DNA of 64,000 nt, from assembly GCA_026122225.1 (NCBI GenBank), contig JANEZZ010001477.1:868001-932000 (forward strand), given 5' to 3'. Shown piece after piece: positions 10,596 to 21,399 of this stretch. This stretch comes from Heloderma charlesbogerti (Eukaryota > Chordata > Lepidosauria > Squamata > Helodermatidae). Numbering within the stretch: position 1 is the first letter of the stretch; the number at the start of each line of letters is the position of its first letter. The position numbers and the translations under genes were made by a program. Below the pieces are notes generated by a model that was not told the origin of the DNA, made no database searches, and worked only from the letters and a program-made list of their open reading frames with translations.

Positions 10596-12345
10596 TAGGA
10601 TGGGCAGAGAACTCCTATGTAGGCTTACTCAGAAGTAATTCCCACAGAGTTCCATATAAGCATGCATAGAATTGCAACCTTAGATGAGTATTTTTTTGTA
10701 CCTCTGTGGGGTCAAATATATGGATTGGCTTTGGAGTTCAGATCCTTCTGCTTATACTCATTTTCTTGGGTGAACTGTCTTTTGATTAGCCAGGCCCCAC
10801 GGGAGCCATTCTGTACTAGCCACATCCTCCGAGTCATTTTGTGGTGGTGCCCACAGTAGTTTCTCAAATTCCCAAATGTGCCTGTGGGTCCAAAAAGGCT
10901 GGGCTCGCCTTATGTAGTCCTCCAAATTTATTTCATTTCTATACAGCCCAATAGCCAAAATTAATGAACTAAACATTCACATTCTTTATCAAGAATGTAT
11001 TCATTTCATGAAATTACCTTTCTCTTGCATAACTTGGCAGGTATAGCAGCTCTGTCGCCCACATACCTGGGTGTATAGTAGGACTTTTGAGTAGTTGGAA
11101 CCTGGCTGGTTGTTTCTAGTACACTTTTTGAAAAATTTTGGAATTAAGTATTTCTACACCAATACAAGTTTTGGTAGAATCTCATATATATACCATAATG
11201 TCAAAGCATGTAAATACAATTGGGAGGACTTGTGGCCAGGGCAAAAAGATACCCACAACTGAGAGTTCAGCATCCCCTTTAGTGATTCTATGTTTGCTGC
11301 TTTGGGGTGTTCCTGGGTGAGTTTGCTGGAACTTAGAGGAGTATTTGGGGGAGATATATTGGTGAACACAGTTCATGTTAAAAACAAAAGTCACTTTCCA
11401 ATAGTTCTATTGCATTCAATTATTTTCAGAGACTTGAAAGGGTCACTCCCCACTGCCTGCTCCCCCAAATCACATAGCATATGTTACAAAGAATGGAGAG
11501 CTGGTTTGGAAGTAGTCAGTGTGGAATAGGCTTTTTCTTAAGCAAAACATCCACTCTTTTGCTGTCTTAAGCACATTGTAGATGTGTGTTTACCCCTTTC
11601 TGGCTCATGAGCTGAGAAAGTCACATGCAGTCATTCACACAAAATACAACAAAATATATTTCTTCACAAGGTTTGTTTTACAGTAATGAAATTGAGCTAT
11701 AATTTAGTTGGCTCATCCTTCTTAATTATAGCCCTTTCTTCCCCTACCTAAGTTATCTGAGGCAATCAGACTATTATGAAAGGAACAGAAATGTGTGTTT
11801 CTCTCAGATTTAAAATGAGACTATCTTTTTATCTCTCGACTAAGCTAAGGAATTCGTAGACGTCAGAAAACCCACACAGGATAACATACATTTTATGGTA
11901 TACCATAAGTCTTGGCAGTCTTTAATTTTTGTCAGGACTACATAAACACATGATTTCAATTGCAGGAAACTGCCTGAGCTGAATGGCGATTGTAAATGCT
12001 TCATAGAAGAATGATTTTGTTGTCCAGCACATTCTCCAAGCATTTGAAAAAGGGCATTTTATGTGGAAAAAGGAGAGCACCAAGATCAAAAAAGTCACAT
12101 GCACACATGGTGATGAACAATGCATGAAACCAGAGCTTTTCTTACTGTTTCTGCTATAGCAGTACCAGTGCTGAAGAGAGAAGCCACTAATATTGAAAAG
12201 AAGCTTCTCTCTTTGGCACTGGATGGCAGCAATGGAAAACAACATTCCAGTTGCATGTGCAAATGTGACTCTTGCCTCTGCTGTAATTTCTGCAGTTCTC
12301 AAATGCTCTTGACACGCCACTGCTCTGCTGGTTAAAGAATTACCG
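10596..12345. other. Intergenic sequence, nothing recognised
   Basis: Between NISCH and STAB1. Short reading frames occur on both strands but none has splice sites, codon conservation cues or a known domain. Confidence 0.5.
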
Positions 12346-12535
12346 GACCCTGATGCTGGGAAAGACTGAAGGCAAAAGGAGAAGGGGACGGCAGAGGATG
12401 AGATGGCTAGATAGCATCACCGATGCAATGAATATGAACTTGAGCACACTCCGGGAGAGAGCACAGGACAGGAAGGCCTGGCGTGCTATGGTCCATGGGG
12501 TCACGAAGAGTCGGACACGACTGAACAACAACCAC
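12346..12535 (+). mobile_element. Bov-B (RTE) LINE, 3' terminal fragment
   Basis: The frame reads [26 protein letters not shown] and then [11 protein letters not shown], the conserved C-terminus of the Bov-B reverse transcriptase ORF. It is nearly identical to the terminus of the larger antisense copy at 40630-42600. The end AGTCGGACACGACTGAACAACAAC is the Bov-B 3' tail. Confidence 0.92.
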
Positions 12536-12546
12536 CTTATATCTAC

Positions 12547-12700
12547 CCTCTATTAGAAGCTGCCATATACCAAATCCATCAAGCCAACATTGTCAACAGT
12601 GACTGGCAGCAGCTCTGTTTCAGGCAGGAGTTTTTCCAGCCCTACCTGGAGATGCCAGGGATCCAACTTGGAGTCTTCTGCATACCACTGAGCAGTGGTG
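12547..12700 (-). mobile_element. tRNA-derived SINE, minus strand, degraded
   Basis: Plus-strand landmarks are AAGCTGCCATATAC, TGACTGGCAGCAGCTCTGTTTCAGGCAGGAGTTTTTCCAGCCCTACCTGGAGATGCCAGGGATCC and CTTCTGCATACCACTGAGCAGTGG. A second copy at 58205-58440 shares the first two. The last landmark looks like the reverse complement of a tRNA-like head. Confidence 0.55.
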
Positions 12701-14480
12701 TAGTGGAGGCAGGGCTTGCAGGGATGCAGCCCTGGCACTTTTTCATTAGCAGGGACTCTGATGTCATCTGCCGCCTCGCTCAGAATTCCTTGTTCCCTCT
12801 GAGCTTAGCTGCGATCCTCACTGTAGCTGTGGGGGGAATGAATTTTCCAAGCAAGAATACATTGGTCCATGTCGGAATGCAAAGTCTTTGGGATGACTTG
12901 GTCTGGAATGGGCAATTAAGACCTATTTGCTTTACCAAAGACGTGCTGCTGGTGGAGATGAAAACTCCTAAAACTGGTTTGTTGATATGGATCGACACAG
13001 CTGCCTGAAATTTTTGGACTGCCCTTGGAGACTGTCACAATGAGTTCCTGCATTTCCAAATGTACCACTACACCACTCTGTGTGTGTGTGGTTCAATCCA
13101 GCTGGATTTGTAGATGTTTCTGTTGGATGGGGAGGGGAGAGATATAATGAAGGCTCTTAGGGAAGGCTAATGGGTAATGTTGGGGTGCTAAGGGAGTGTG
13201 CAAAGGGGCTGTTTAAAGAGAAGGGATCTGTCCATGAGGGCTGAGTTGAGAGGGTGAAACTTCCATAGAGCATCATACTCTGAAAACCCAAAATGTTCAT
13301 GTTTGAGCGGGTGGGTGGGTGAAAAAGATTTCAACACCCCTGCATTTTTGTCTCAGATATCCAGTTGAAATACCCCTGCCTTACTGTCATCTGCACTAAT
13401 TTTGGGTCCCAGTTGAAGGCTGTATATCTTACAAGGTTGTACCATCTTAGAAGGGGGTGTGGCTGTGGCTGTCACGAAGGGACCCTGCCCTTCTGGATTT
13501 GCCACTACGCTACTGCCACTGAACTATGGCCCTCCCAAAAGATGTTTGTCACTGCCATAGCTCCAAGACAGCGAAACCTGACACTTGGCATGAATACTGA
13601 GGGGAACCTAGGGGTGTACACCTCAAGGTTGTTTTTTAAATACATTAATTAGTTTAAATTAATCTAAATGTCTCTGTGTTTGAAACCTGCAATTCAATCT
13701 TCAGTGACTAGGTGGCAGACTTCTCTAAGCAGCATATAGCTTTGCAGATACAGTCTGAAACCAGGGAGGAGGAGTCCAAGGGACAGAGTTATATGGCTGC
13801 CCTCTCCCCAACTGCTCTCGGGACACCCTCCCCGGGGGGGGGGGAATGGAGTGGACAGACCTCTCCTTCAGAGGGCTATAGGGGTAAGCCATGGCAGTGG
13901 CTGTGCCTAGGTCCTGTGTTAATTTCTCTCTGTACTGTACAATACTTTGATCAGAGCTGGGCAACTTCAAGCAGTTCAGGGGCCAATCTTTCCTCCATGG
14001 GCTGCATACCTCTGCAGCAGCAGCATTTTTTTGTTTTTAAATCTGCAATTTAACCACTACAGAGTCTTAATGAGGGAAAAATTAGCTTGTTTTCATTTAG
14101 TTTGTCTTCAGTAAGCATCCATAGTTGTTTGTCACATGTAGCCTGTAGGCCATGTGTTACCTATCCCAGACTTGGACCATAGTGGGCACTAACAGTGATA
14201 ACTATACCCTAGGCCACTGATGTGCTATAGAGCTCTAGACTGACTTGCCATATAATGTAGTTTGGTGCTTTTCTTCCTCTGAGCAATCAGGGCTCCAAGT
14301 CTGTCAGCTACCAAACATATTACAGGGTCTTTTGGGCTGAGCTGGAATTAAGTGAGACATGTGCCTATAGTCTGTATGCAGGCCACAGATAGCACCTTTT
14401 ATTTGTTTGCATGCTGTTTTTGTAAGATGTATAATGTTGTTGTCAGGCTGTATCTTCACAAGATGAGGGAAGCAGCTACA
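12701..14480. other. Intergenic sequence with unclassified repeat traces
   Basis: A stretch around 13840-13920 (CCATGGCAGTGGCTGTGCCTAGG) resembles 32435-32465 (CCATGGCAGATGCTGTGCCTAGG), suggesting an unnamed dispersed repeat. At 13962 CTGGGCAACTTCAAGCAGTTCAGGGGCC resembles the end of hAT elements. A 118-codon frame at 12652-13008 shows no known domain and overlaps a SINE. Confidence 0.4.
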
Positions 14481-14700
14481 ATTTGAATCATACAGTAGGA
14501 AGGGCGTCTAGGCCAACTGCCTGCTAATGCAGGAAATCTGTTGCTACAGCATCTGTAATAGCAGCTCTCCAGCCTCCGCTTCGAATCCTCATTTGGGTCC
14601 AACCCTGTGGAGCTACAGAAGACAAATTTCCTCCATCATTGATATGATAGCCTTTCAAATATTTGAAGAGGACAACCAAAACGATCAAGGGATATATATA
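14481..14700 (-). mobile_element. Old CR1 LINE 3' fragment, minus strand
   Basis: AATCATACAGTAGGAAGGGCGTCTAGGCCAACTGCCTGCTAATGCAGGAAATC, then CAGCCTCCGCTTCGAATCCTC and ATAGCCTTTCAAATATTTGAAGAGG, follow the same order as the 3' region of the CR1 copies at 15420, 45329 and 59807 but are far more diverged. Confidence 0.6.
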
Positions 14701-14748
14701 AAGCTTTATGGACTGGTTTTACAAATAACTGCTTGTCAACGCAATAAC

Positions 14749-15126
14749 GTTGGGCTACTTCACACCGGGCCTTTATCCCGCAATTGAGATTGCTCCTTCA
14801 CGGAAGTTTGCGGGCTCTTTACATGATGCCGTGAATCTCAAAGGTGTCTCCTGCACTAAATACCCTTTCTTCCGTTTTTAAATAGATCGCAGATAATGAG
14901 CTATCAAATTATCCTGTTGTGTTCTGCTTCAGTTTCCTCTGCCAAAAGAGTTAAAGTGGCAAGAAGGGGAGCGAGATCAATGAAAGATAATGGAAGACTC
15001 AGATACAGGGAGAAGGAGGTGGGAAGGGGAGGGTGTGTAAAGGGAGTCAGTTGTGATCCTGCATTTAAAACGGAAGCAGAAAGCCCCATTTTAAATGCAG
15101 GATTTTAGGCTGGTGTAGAAATGCCC
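14749..15126 (+). mobile_element. MITE family A, near-complete copy
   Basis: It runs from GGGCTACTTCACACCGGGCC to TTTTAGGCTGGTGTAGAAATGCCC. Inverted, the same sequence recurs at 38303-38690 and 48907-49292, and partly at 31364-31660 and 39525-39591. Shared landmarks are ATTTAAAA(C/T)GGAAGCAGAAAGCCC, GTAAAGGGAGTC and AATCTCAAAGGTGTCTCCTGCACTAAA. No coding capacity. DNA-transposon derivation is inferred from the inverted end sequences. Confidence 0.65.
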
Positions 15127-15419
15127 ATTAAACTGAACTGAATCAAGGAGCTGGAGCAACTCCCCAATGAGGAAAAGTTACATTGTCTGGGACTGTTTAG
15201 TTTAGAGAAAAGGCGAGTGAGGAAAGGCATAATAGAGGTGTACAAAATTATGCATGGTGTGGTGAAAGTGGATAGGGAGATGTTTTCCACCCTCTCTCAT
15301 AATAGTAGGTCCCAGGGTCATCCCATGATGCTGATTGGTGGGAGATTCAAGACAGATCAAAGAAAGTAGTTAAACTATGTAATTCGCTACCACAAGATAT
15401 AGTGATGGCCACCAACTTA
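15127..15419 (+). mobile_element. CR1 LINE 3' region, left half of a split copy
   Basis: The end of a CR1 reverse transcriptase ORF and start of its 3' UTR (GGAAAAGTTACATTGTCTGGGACTG, AGAAAAGGCGAGTGAGG, TGATGGCCACCAACTT). The copy stops abruptly at 15419, where the antisense CR1 begins, and resumes at 19836 with GGATGGCTTTAAAAGGGGATTAG. In intact CR1 copies these two phrases are adjacent. Confidence 0.8.
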
Positions 15420-15844
15420 GAATCATAGAACAGTAGGGTTGGAAGGGGTCCACAAGCCAATCAAGTCCAACCCCCTGCTTATTGAAGGAATCCAAGTCAG
15501 AGCATCTCCGACAGATGGCTGTCCAGTCTCATCTTGAATGCCTCCAGTGTGGGAGAGCCCACCACCTCCCGAGGTCATTGGTTCCATTGTCGTATTGCTC
15601 TAACAGTCAGGAAGTTTTTCCTGATGTTCAGCCAGCATCTGGCTTCCTGTCACTTGAGCCCATTAGTCCGTGTCCTGCACTTTGGGATGATCAAGAAGAG
15701 ATCCTGGCCTTCCTCTCTGTGACAATCTTTCAAGTACTTGAAGAGCACTATCCTATCTCCCCTGAGTCTTCTCTTCTCAAGGCTAAACATGCCTAGTTCT
15801 TTCAGTCTGTCTTCATAGGGCTTTGTTTCCAGTCCCCTGATCAT

Positions 15845-17229
15845 CTTTGTTGCTCTCCTCTGAACCCTCTCCAGTTTGTCTGCATCCTTCTTAAAGTGCG
15901 GTGCCCAGAACTGGACACAGTACTCCGGATGAGGCCTAACCAGTGCTGAGTAGGGGGAACTAGTACTTCCCGGGATTTGGAAGCTGTATTTCTATTAATG
16001 CAGCCCAAAAGAGCATTTGCCTTTTTTGCAGCCACATCACATTGTTGGCTCATATTCAACTTGAGATCTACAACAATTCCAAGATCCTTCTCACTTGTCG
16101 TGTTGTTGAGCCACGTATCCCCCATCTTGTAACTGTGTGTTTCATTTCTTTTTCCTAGGCGCAGAACTTGGCATTTATCCCTGTTAAATGTCATTCTGTT
16201 GTTTTCTGCCCAGCACTCCAGTCTATCCAGATCACTTTGAAATTTGTTTCTGTCTTCCAAAGTATTAGCTATCCCACCCAATTTTGTGTCATACAGTATT
16301 CCCTGCACCTCTTCCTCCAAGTCATTAATAAAAACGTTGAAGAGCACTGGGCCCAGGACTGAGCCCTGCGGTACCCCACTCGTTACCTCTCCCCAGTTTG
16401 AGAAGATCCCATTGATAAGCACTCTTTGAGTCCGATTCTGTAGCCAACTGTGGATCCACTGGATCGTTGTTTCATCTAGCCCACTTTTAGCTAGTTTACT
16501 AATCAGAATATCATGGGGCACTTTGTCGAAAGCTTTGCTGAAGTCGAGGTATATTATGTCCACAGCATTCCCACGGTCTACAAGGGAGGTTACTTGATCA
16601 AAAAATGAGATCAGATTTGTCTGGCAGGACTTGTTTTTGACAAATCCATGTTGGCTTCAAGTAATCACTGCGTTGTTTTCAAGGTGCTTACAGATGGATT
16701 GCTTTATCATCTGCTCCAGAATTTTCCCAGGGATTGATGTCAGACTGACTGGTCTGTAGTTCCCAGGTTCCTCCTTTTTACCCTTTTTGAAGATAGGGAC
16801 AACGTTAGCCCTCCTCCAGTCATCTGGCACTTCCTGCGTCCTCCATGATTTCTCAAAGAGAATAGACAGTGGTTCTGAGAGTTCTTCTGCCAGTTCCTTT
16901 ATTACTCTAGGATGCAGTTCACCTGGCCCTGGAGATTTGAACTCATTCAAAGTAATTAGGTGTTCCTTCACCATATGCCTATCGATCTCAAGCTGCAATC
17001 CTGCCCCTTCAGCCTGTACTTTGCCTTTGCCAGGGAAGTCTTAGACCCTCTTTTGGGAGAAGACTGAGCCAAAGTAGGAATTGAGCACCTCTGCCTTTTC
17101 TTTGTCATCTGTTACCATTTTGCCATCCTTATTTAATAGCTGAACCACCATTTCTTTCCTCTGTCCTTTACTATGCACGTCGCTGAAGAAAGCCTTTCTG
17201 TTGCTTTTAGCCTCCCTTCCTAACCTCAC
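15845..17229 (-). pseudogene. CR1 ORF2 reverse transcriptase domain, broken
   Basis: Minus-strand frames give, in order, GNYRPVSLTSIPGKILEQM (16998-16657), IIYLDFSKAFDKVPHD with the A-box aspartate, [16 protein letters not shown] and the C-terminal ECWAENNRMTFNRDKCQVL and LNNTTSEKDLGIVVD blocks (16563-15841). The FADD catalytic C box is absent: the frame goes from VQGIL directly to YDTKLGG. The related copy at 59807-62075 keeps about 12 more bases here and reads ADDTKLGG. So the loss is a small in-frame deletion near 16291, in addition to frameshifts near 16565-16650 and at the C-terminus. Confidence 0.88.
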
Positions 17230-18239
17230 TCATTCTCAGCTTTAGCCTTCCTGATGCCATCCCTGCAATTCTGTGCTACCTGCCTGTACTCTTCCTTTGT
17301 CGCTTGGCCTTCTTTCCACTTCCTATATGTGTCCTTTTTTGTTTTCAGGTCATCTCTAAGCTTGTTGTGAAGCCACATTGGCTTCTTCTGTTGTCTTTCA
17401 CCTTTTCTTCTTGTTGGAATTGTTTGTAATTGTGCCTTGAGAATTTCCTTTTTTAAAAGCTCCCACCCATCTTGGACTCCTTTTCCCGTTAGAGTCGCTT
17501 GCCATTGGACCTTACTGATCATTGTTCTGAGTTTATTAAAATCAGCTTTCCTAAAATCCAGGGTACGCGTTTGACTACACTCGGCTTTTGCTTCCCTTAG
17601 AACCAAGAAGTCAAGTATAACATGGTCGCTTTCCCCCAGAGTTCCCATAACTGCTACTTTATCCACTAAGTCATCTCTGTTGGTTAGGATCAAGTCAAGG
17701 ATAGCCGATCCTCTAGTTCCTTCCTCTACTTTCTGTAGGAAGAAGTTATCCGCCACACAAGTCAGGAATTTCCTAGAGGGGCCATGTTTTGCAGAATTTG
17801 TCTCCCAACAAATATCAGAGAAATAGAAGTCCCCCATTACTACTACATCATGCTTCCTTGAAACATTGGCTATTTGCTTTTCAAAAGTTTCATCCTCGTC
17901 TTCTCCTTGATTGGGTGGTCAGTAGTATATTTTGACCACCAGGTTCTTTTTATTCTTTGCTCCATTTATTTTGATCCAGATGCTCTCGATGGGGCTACCA
18001 AGCTCATGCTCCTGTATTTCTGTGCACAGATATGTATTTTTCACATACAGTGCAACCCCACCTCCCTTTCTGTTCCTCCTGTTCTTTCTGAACAAGTTAT
18101 ATCCTTCAATTGCTGTATTCCAGTCATGAGAGTCATCCCACCAAGTCCCAGTTATACCTATCAAGTCATAATTTCCCTCCTGTATTAAGAGTTCAAGTTC
18201 ATTCTGTTTGTTTCCCATACTCTGGGCATTAGTAGACAT
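17226..18239 (-). pseudogene. CR1 ORF2 endonuclease (APE-like) domain, broken
   Basis: The N-terminal part of CR1 ORF2 nicks target DNA. Frame 18239-17919 reads NAQSMGNKQNELELLIQ, then DLIGITGTWWDDSHDWN (the usual TETWWD glutamate region, E changed to G here) and GGGVALYVK. Frame 17837-17226 reads GDFYFSDICWE (GDFN-type block, N changed) and GESDHVILDF (the SDH block). A frameshift separates the two frames at about 17838-17918. Confidence 0.85.
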
Positions 18240-18293
18240 CGAAGACCATGTGCTTCATAGTCTGGCTTTCTTCCTACATGTGTCTGAAGACTA

Positions 18294-19375
18294 TTATTGG
18301 GTGTTAGATGTGCATGAGCCTTCGTCCATTGTTACCCCCAACTTTACATCTCCCTTCCCCGTAGGATTCAGTTTAAAGTCCTCCTGATGAAGTTCTTCAT
18401 GCTGTGGCCAAACACATTCTTCCCAGCCTTTGTGAGGTGCAAGCCGTCCCTTGCCAACAGCCCATCTTCCAGGAAGTATAGCCCGTGGTCCCAGAATCCA
18501 AATCTCTCGCACTGGCACCACCTTTGTAGCCAGTCATTCACCCGGAGTATTTTTCTTTCCCTTTCTATCCCTCTTCTAACTACTGGAAGGATGGATGAGA
18601 AAACTATCTGGGCCCTAAAGTTCTTGAGTTTCCTTCCCAAAGCTTCAAAGTCTGACGTGATTTCTTTGTAGCTCCGCTTGGTGGTATCATTTGTTCCCAC
18701 ATGGATGAGAAGAAAGGGATACCTGTCAGTGGTCTTTATGAGTGCAGGCAACCTTTCAGTCACGTCCTCCTGGGAGACAACATACCTGGCGAGTCCACGG
18801 ATCTTCGTGACATACTTGGGTCTTGATCCCACGCAGCAAGGAGTCTCCCGTTACTACTACGCTTCTCCTCTTCTTGTTGTAGGCCTGGGTTTCATCATCT
18901 CTGCTTGACTGACCTTCAGCCTCTTGCTCACTCTCATGCAGGTTCCCCTGTAATTCTTCCTCTGCAGGCTGTCCTCCAGTCTCATCCTCAAGTAATCAGT
19001 TCCACAGCTCCACTGCTTCCACTGGTGCAGAGTGGCATCTAGTTCTTCTTCTCCTAAACTGTCACCCTTTTCCAAGGAGTATCCTCTACTGCATTTTTCC
19101 TTACCTCAGCATTTCCCAGTTCTGCCTCAGCTTGCTGTTGCTCTTCAAGCTTCTGGTCTTCACTTTGCTGCTGTAGTTCCCCCATTCTGTCCAAGAACTC
19201 TTCGTGTCCTCTTATTCCCTGGAGCTTCGACAGTCACCGCTCCAGTCCACTTACTTTTTCTTCTAGCAGCGTGATCAACTTGCACTTGTTGCAGGCGTAG
19301 GCCATGTTGTTCTCAGGCAAGAAAACAAACATGGCACACACCTTGCAGGTCACCACCACTGGAAAGTCTTATCTT
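18294..19375 (-). pseudogene. CR1 ORF1 with SGNH esterase domain, broken
   Basis: Some CR1 ORF1 proteins carry an esterase of the SGNH hydrolase type. The minus strand shows block I (GDSLLRG, about 18830-18850) in one frame and, in another (18832-18368), HVGTND (the GxND block) and a C-terminal DGLHLTKAGK, where DxxH supplies the catalytic Asp/His. The GDS block is out of frame with the rest, so a frameshift lies between. An N-terminal MAYACNKCK zinc-knuckle-like stretch near 19290-19305 precedes a coiled-coil-like segment and is cut by a stop near 19233. Confidence 0.75.
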
Positions 19376-19835
19376 TCCATAGCCTCTTTTCCATTTTTGT
19401 GTCTAGCTTTCTGATTGTTCTAGACTAGCCTGTGCCTGCTCCTCTACTCACTAGAGGTTAAAAGCAAAGTCCCAATGGTGTGGAAGAGTGTGTTACAAGA
19501 AAAATAATTTCAAAAAATGTTAGAGGCCTCCCCCTTGACCTCCCCTGCTGAACTCCCCTGGCCAACTCCCCTGGCCAACTCCTGTTTGCTCCCCCTGTGC
19601 GCGCGCTCTGGCCGCTCGCTGTCTGGGAGCTTGCTTGCTTCTGTAGTCCCTGGACCAGCTGGAGCAGCTTCCTCTGCTCTGCTCAGCTGGGAGGCGGGAA
19701 ACAGACTGAAGCTTCCCGCCCACTCAGCTGCTGGGAGTACTCAGGCCACACCCCCCCAATTCAGTTGGAGCTCTTAGGAGCACCTGGTGTGCTCACAGCC
19801 ACTCAGAAGGATAAAGGGCAGCCCCCTGTGCTTCC

Positions 19836-20066
19836 TGGATGGCTTTAAAAGGGGATTAGACAAAATAAGGAGAAGGCTCTTAATTGCTACTAGTTATGAT
19901 GGCTTAAGTACCAGAGGCAGTGAGCCTATGTACACCAGTTGCTGGGGTGCTGTTGCACACTCATGTCCTGCTTGTGGGTAGCTGGTTGGCCACTGTGTGA
20001 ACAGAATGCTGGACTAGATGGACCCTTGGTCTGATCCAGCAGGGCTCTCCTAATGTTCTTATGTTC
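19836..20066 (+). mobile_element. CR1 LINE 3' UTR, right half of the split copy
   Basis: GGATGGCTTTAAAAGGGGATTAG through GAATGCTGGACTAGATGGACC to GTTCTTATGTTCT, the octamer-type 3' end of CR1. It completes the copy begun at 15127. Confidence 0.85.
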
Positions 20067-20276
20067 TATCATATCACCTCTTAATTGTCTCTTCTACAGG
20101 CTGAGCATACCCAATACCTCCAACCTTTTCCTCTTCCGGACACATTTCACTTTCTTGATATCCTTCATAAACTGAAGTGCCCCAAACTGGGCACAGTACT
20201 CCAGCTGAAGTCTGACCAAAGCCGAATAGAGTGGTCATTACTTCTCATGATCTGGATACTAGACCTCTATTTGATG
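20067..20276 (-). mobile_element. Old CR1 LINE fragment, left part of a copy split by a SINE
   Basis: ATCACCTCTTAATTGTCTCTTCTACAGGCTGAGCATACCC and GTGCCCCAAACTGGGCACAGTACTCCAG are the antisense of the CR1 C-terminal coding region, as in the copies at 15780-15930 and 60380-60540. Confidence 0.75.
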
Positions 20277-20617
20277 CCACGGTGGCTTAGTGGTTAAGAC
20301 ACTGAACTGCAGACTGGAAGGTCGGCAGGTCAGCAGTTCGAGACCCGAGTGCTGCGTGAGGGAGTGAGCTCCCGTCTTCAGTCCCAGCTCCTGCCAACCT
20401 AGCAGTTCGAAAGCAAGAAATTGCAAGTAGATAAATAGGTACCGCCTCGGCGGGAAAGGTAACAGCGTTCCGTGCACCTCGGTGTTCAGTCATGCCGGCC
20501 ACATGACCACGGAAGCGTCTTTGGACAGCGCTGGCTCTTCGGCTTAGAAACAGGGATGAGCACCGCACCCTGGAGTCGGACACGACTGGTTGGGGACACC
20601 TTTACCTTTACCTTTTT
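20277..20617 (+). mobile_element. tRNA-derived SINE with Bov-B-like 3' tail (Sauria SINE type)
   Basis: The 5' head contains an RNA polymerase III A box (TGGCTTAGTGG, 20283-20293) and B box (GTTCGAGAC, 20336-20344) at tRNA-like spacing. The 3' part carries AGTCGGACACGACTG (20574-20588), identical to 15 bases of the Bov-B LINE tail at 12509-12523, then an (ACCTTT)n-like end. SINEs of this kind (Sauria SINE) are known from squamates and are mobilised by Bov-B. It interrupts an older CR1. Confidence 0.85.
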
Positions 20618-20985
20618 TAGAATTGCATTAGCCTTTTTATCCATCACATTGCACTTCTAACTCATGTTTAGCTTATGGTTGACTAAGGGTGAGATCCTAT
20701 GCATGTTTAGACAGAAAACATGCTGGCTGGGGAATGCTGGGAGTTGCAGGACTTTTTCTGTCTAAACATGCATAGGATTATGCCCTAAAATCCCAAAATC
20801 CTTTTTACATGCTCTGTTCTCAAGCCAGGTTTGCGCATCTTATTGTTTCCTACCTGAATACAGACATTTATGTTTGTTGAAATTCCTTTTGTTCTTTTTG
20901 GCCCATTTCTCCATCCCGTCAAGATCATCTTGAATCCTGTTTGCATTAGCTACCCCTTCCCATTTAGTGCCATCTGCAAATTAGT
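20618..20985 (-). mobile_element. Old CR1 LINE fragment, right part, with a nested palindrome
   Basis: AGAATTGCATTAGCCTTTTTATCC, CACTTCTAACTCATGTTTAGCTTATGG and later TTCTCCATCCCGTCAAGATCATCTTGAATCC, CCATCTGCAAATTAGTA follow the antisense CR1 order. The Harbinger-like element at 20688-20783 lies inside it. Confidence 0.7.
20688..20783. mobile_element. Small palindromic Harbinger-like MITE with TAA target duplication
   Basis: The element starts GGGTGAGATCCTATGCATG and ends CATGCATAGGATTATGCCC. The arms share CCTATGCATGTTTAGACAGA, and TAA stands on both sides. Trinucleotide TWA duplications are typical of PIF/Harbinger. A longer relative lies at 39626-39757 and a half-copy at 36797-36845. Confidence 0.7.
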
Positions 20986-21299
20986 ATCTATTATTTCTTA
21001 TGTCCATTTGTTTCTTCGTATGCAGATATGCAAATACTCCTGTCTGGACACATTTGTACTCGCGTACATATGCCATAAGCAGTTTAGGTCTAACATGTTC
21101 TGTTACTTATGTAAATACAGGGATCACCTTAGAAGTTTCACTACTAAATGGCCTTATGTGGTGATGTACTGGAGATGTGTTTTGTCTGCTCATAAGGTGA
21201 TATACTGTAAGTACTAAGTAAGTTGTTATGTGAATATATCTGAACATATAAAGGAATGGGAGAGGTGTAAAGTTACTAGTCCCAGAGCATGATCTAAAG

Positions 21300-21391
21300 C
21301 AGCCTTTTCCAAACTGGTGCCCTGCAGAGATATTGGACTACAATTCCCAGCACCCCCCACCAGCCTGGAGAACAGCAGGTTGGAGAGGCTG
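21300..21391. mobile_element. Short hAT-like MITE (left of a tandem pair)
   Basis: Ends CAGCCTTTTCCAAACTGGTG and, on the other strand, CAGCCTCTCCAACCTGCTG. Flanked by ATCTAAAG and CTCTAAAG (7 of 8 identical), the 8 bp duplication of hAT transposons. The interior has the GGACTACAATTCCCAGC phrase that recurs at least eight times in the window. Confidence 0.75.
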
Positions 21392-21399
21392 CTCTAAAG

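Larger units (their letters stand above)
15420..19835 (-). mobile_element. Nearly full-length CR1 LINE, antisense, inserted in an older CR1
   Basis: Its 3' end is at 15420, with the CR1 terminal motif (on the minus strand ...CTACTGTTCTATGATTCT). Reverse transcriptase, endonuclease and ORF1 follow toward 19835, and a GC-rich segment (about 19500-19790) may be the 5' UTR/promoter. About 4.4 kb, close to full CR1 length. Both ORFs are broken by stops and frameshifts, so it is inactive. Confidence 0.9.

Noticed and set aside
12652..13008. 118-codon frame as a gene
   Set aside because: It overlaps a SINE end, has no domain, and no splice or promoter context.
20277..20345. A functional tRNA gene
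   Set aside because: A and B boxes are present but the cloverleaf is incomplete and the sequence continues as a SINE with a Bov-B tail.
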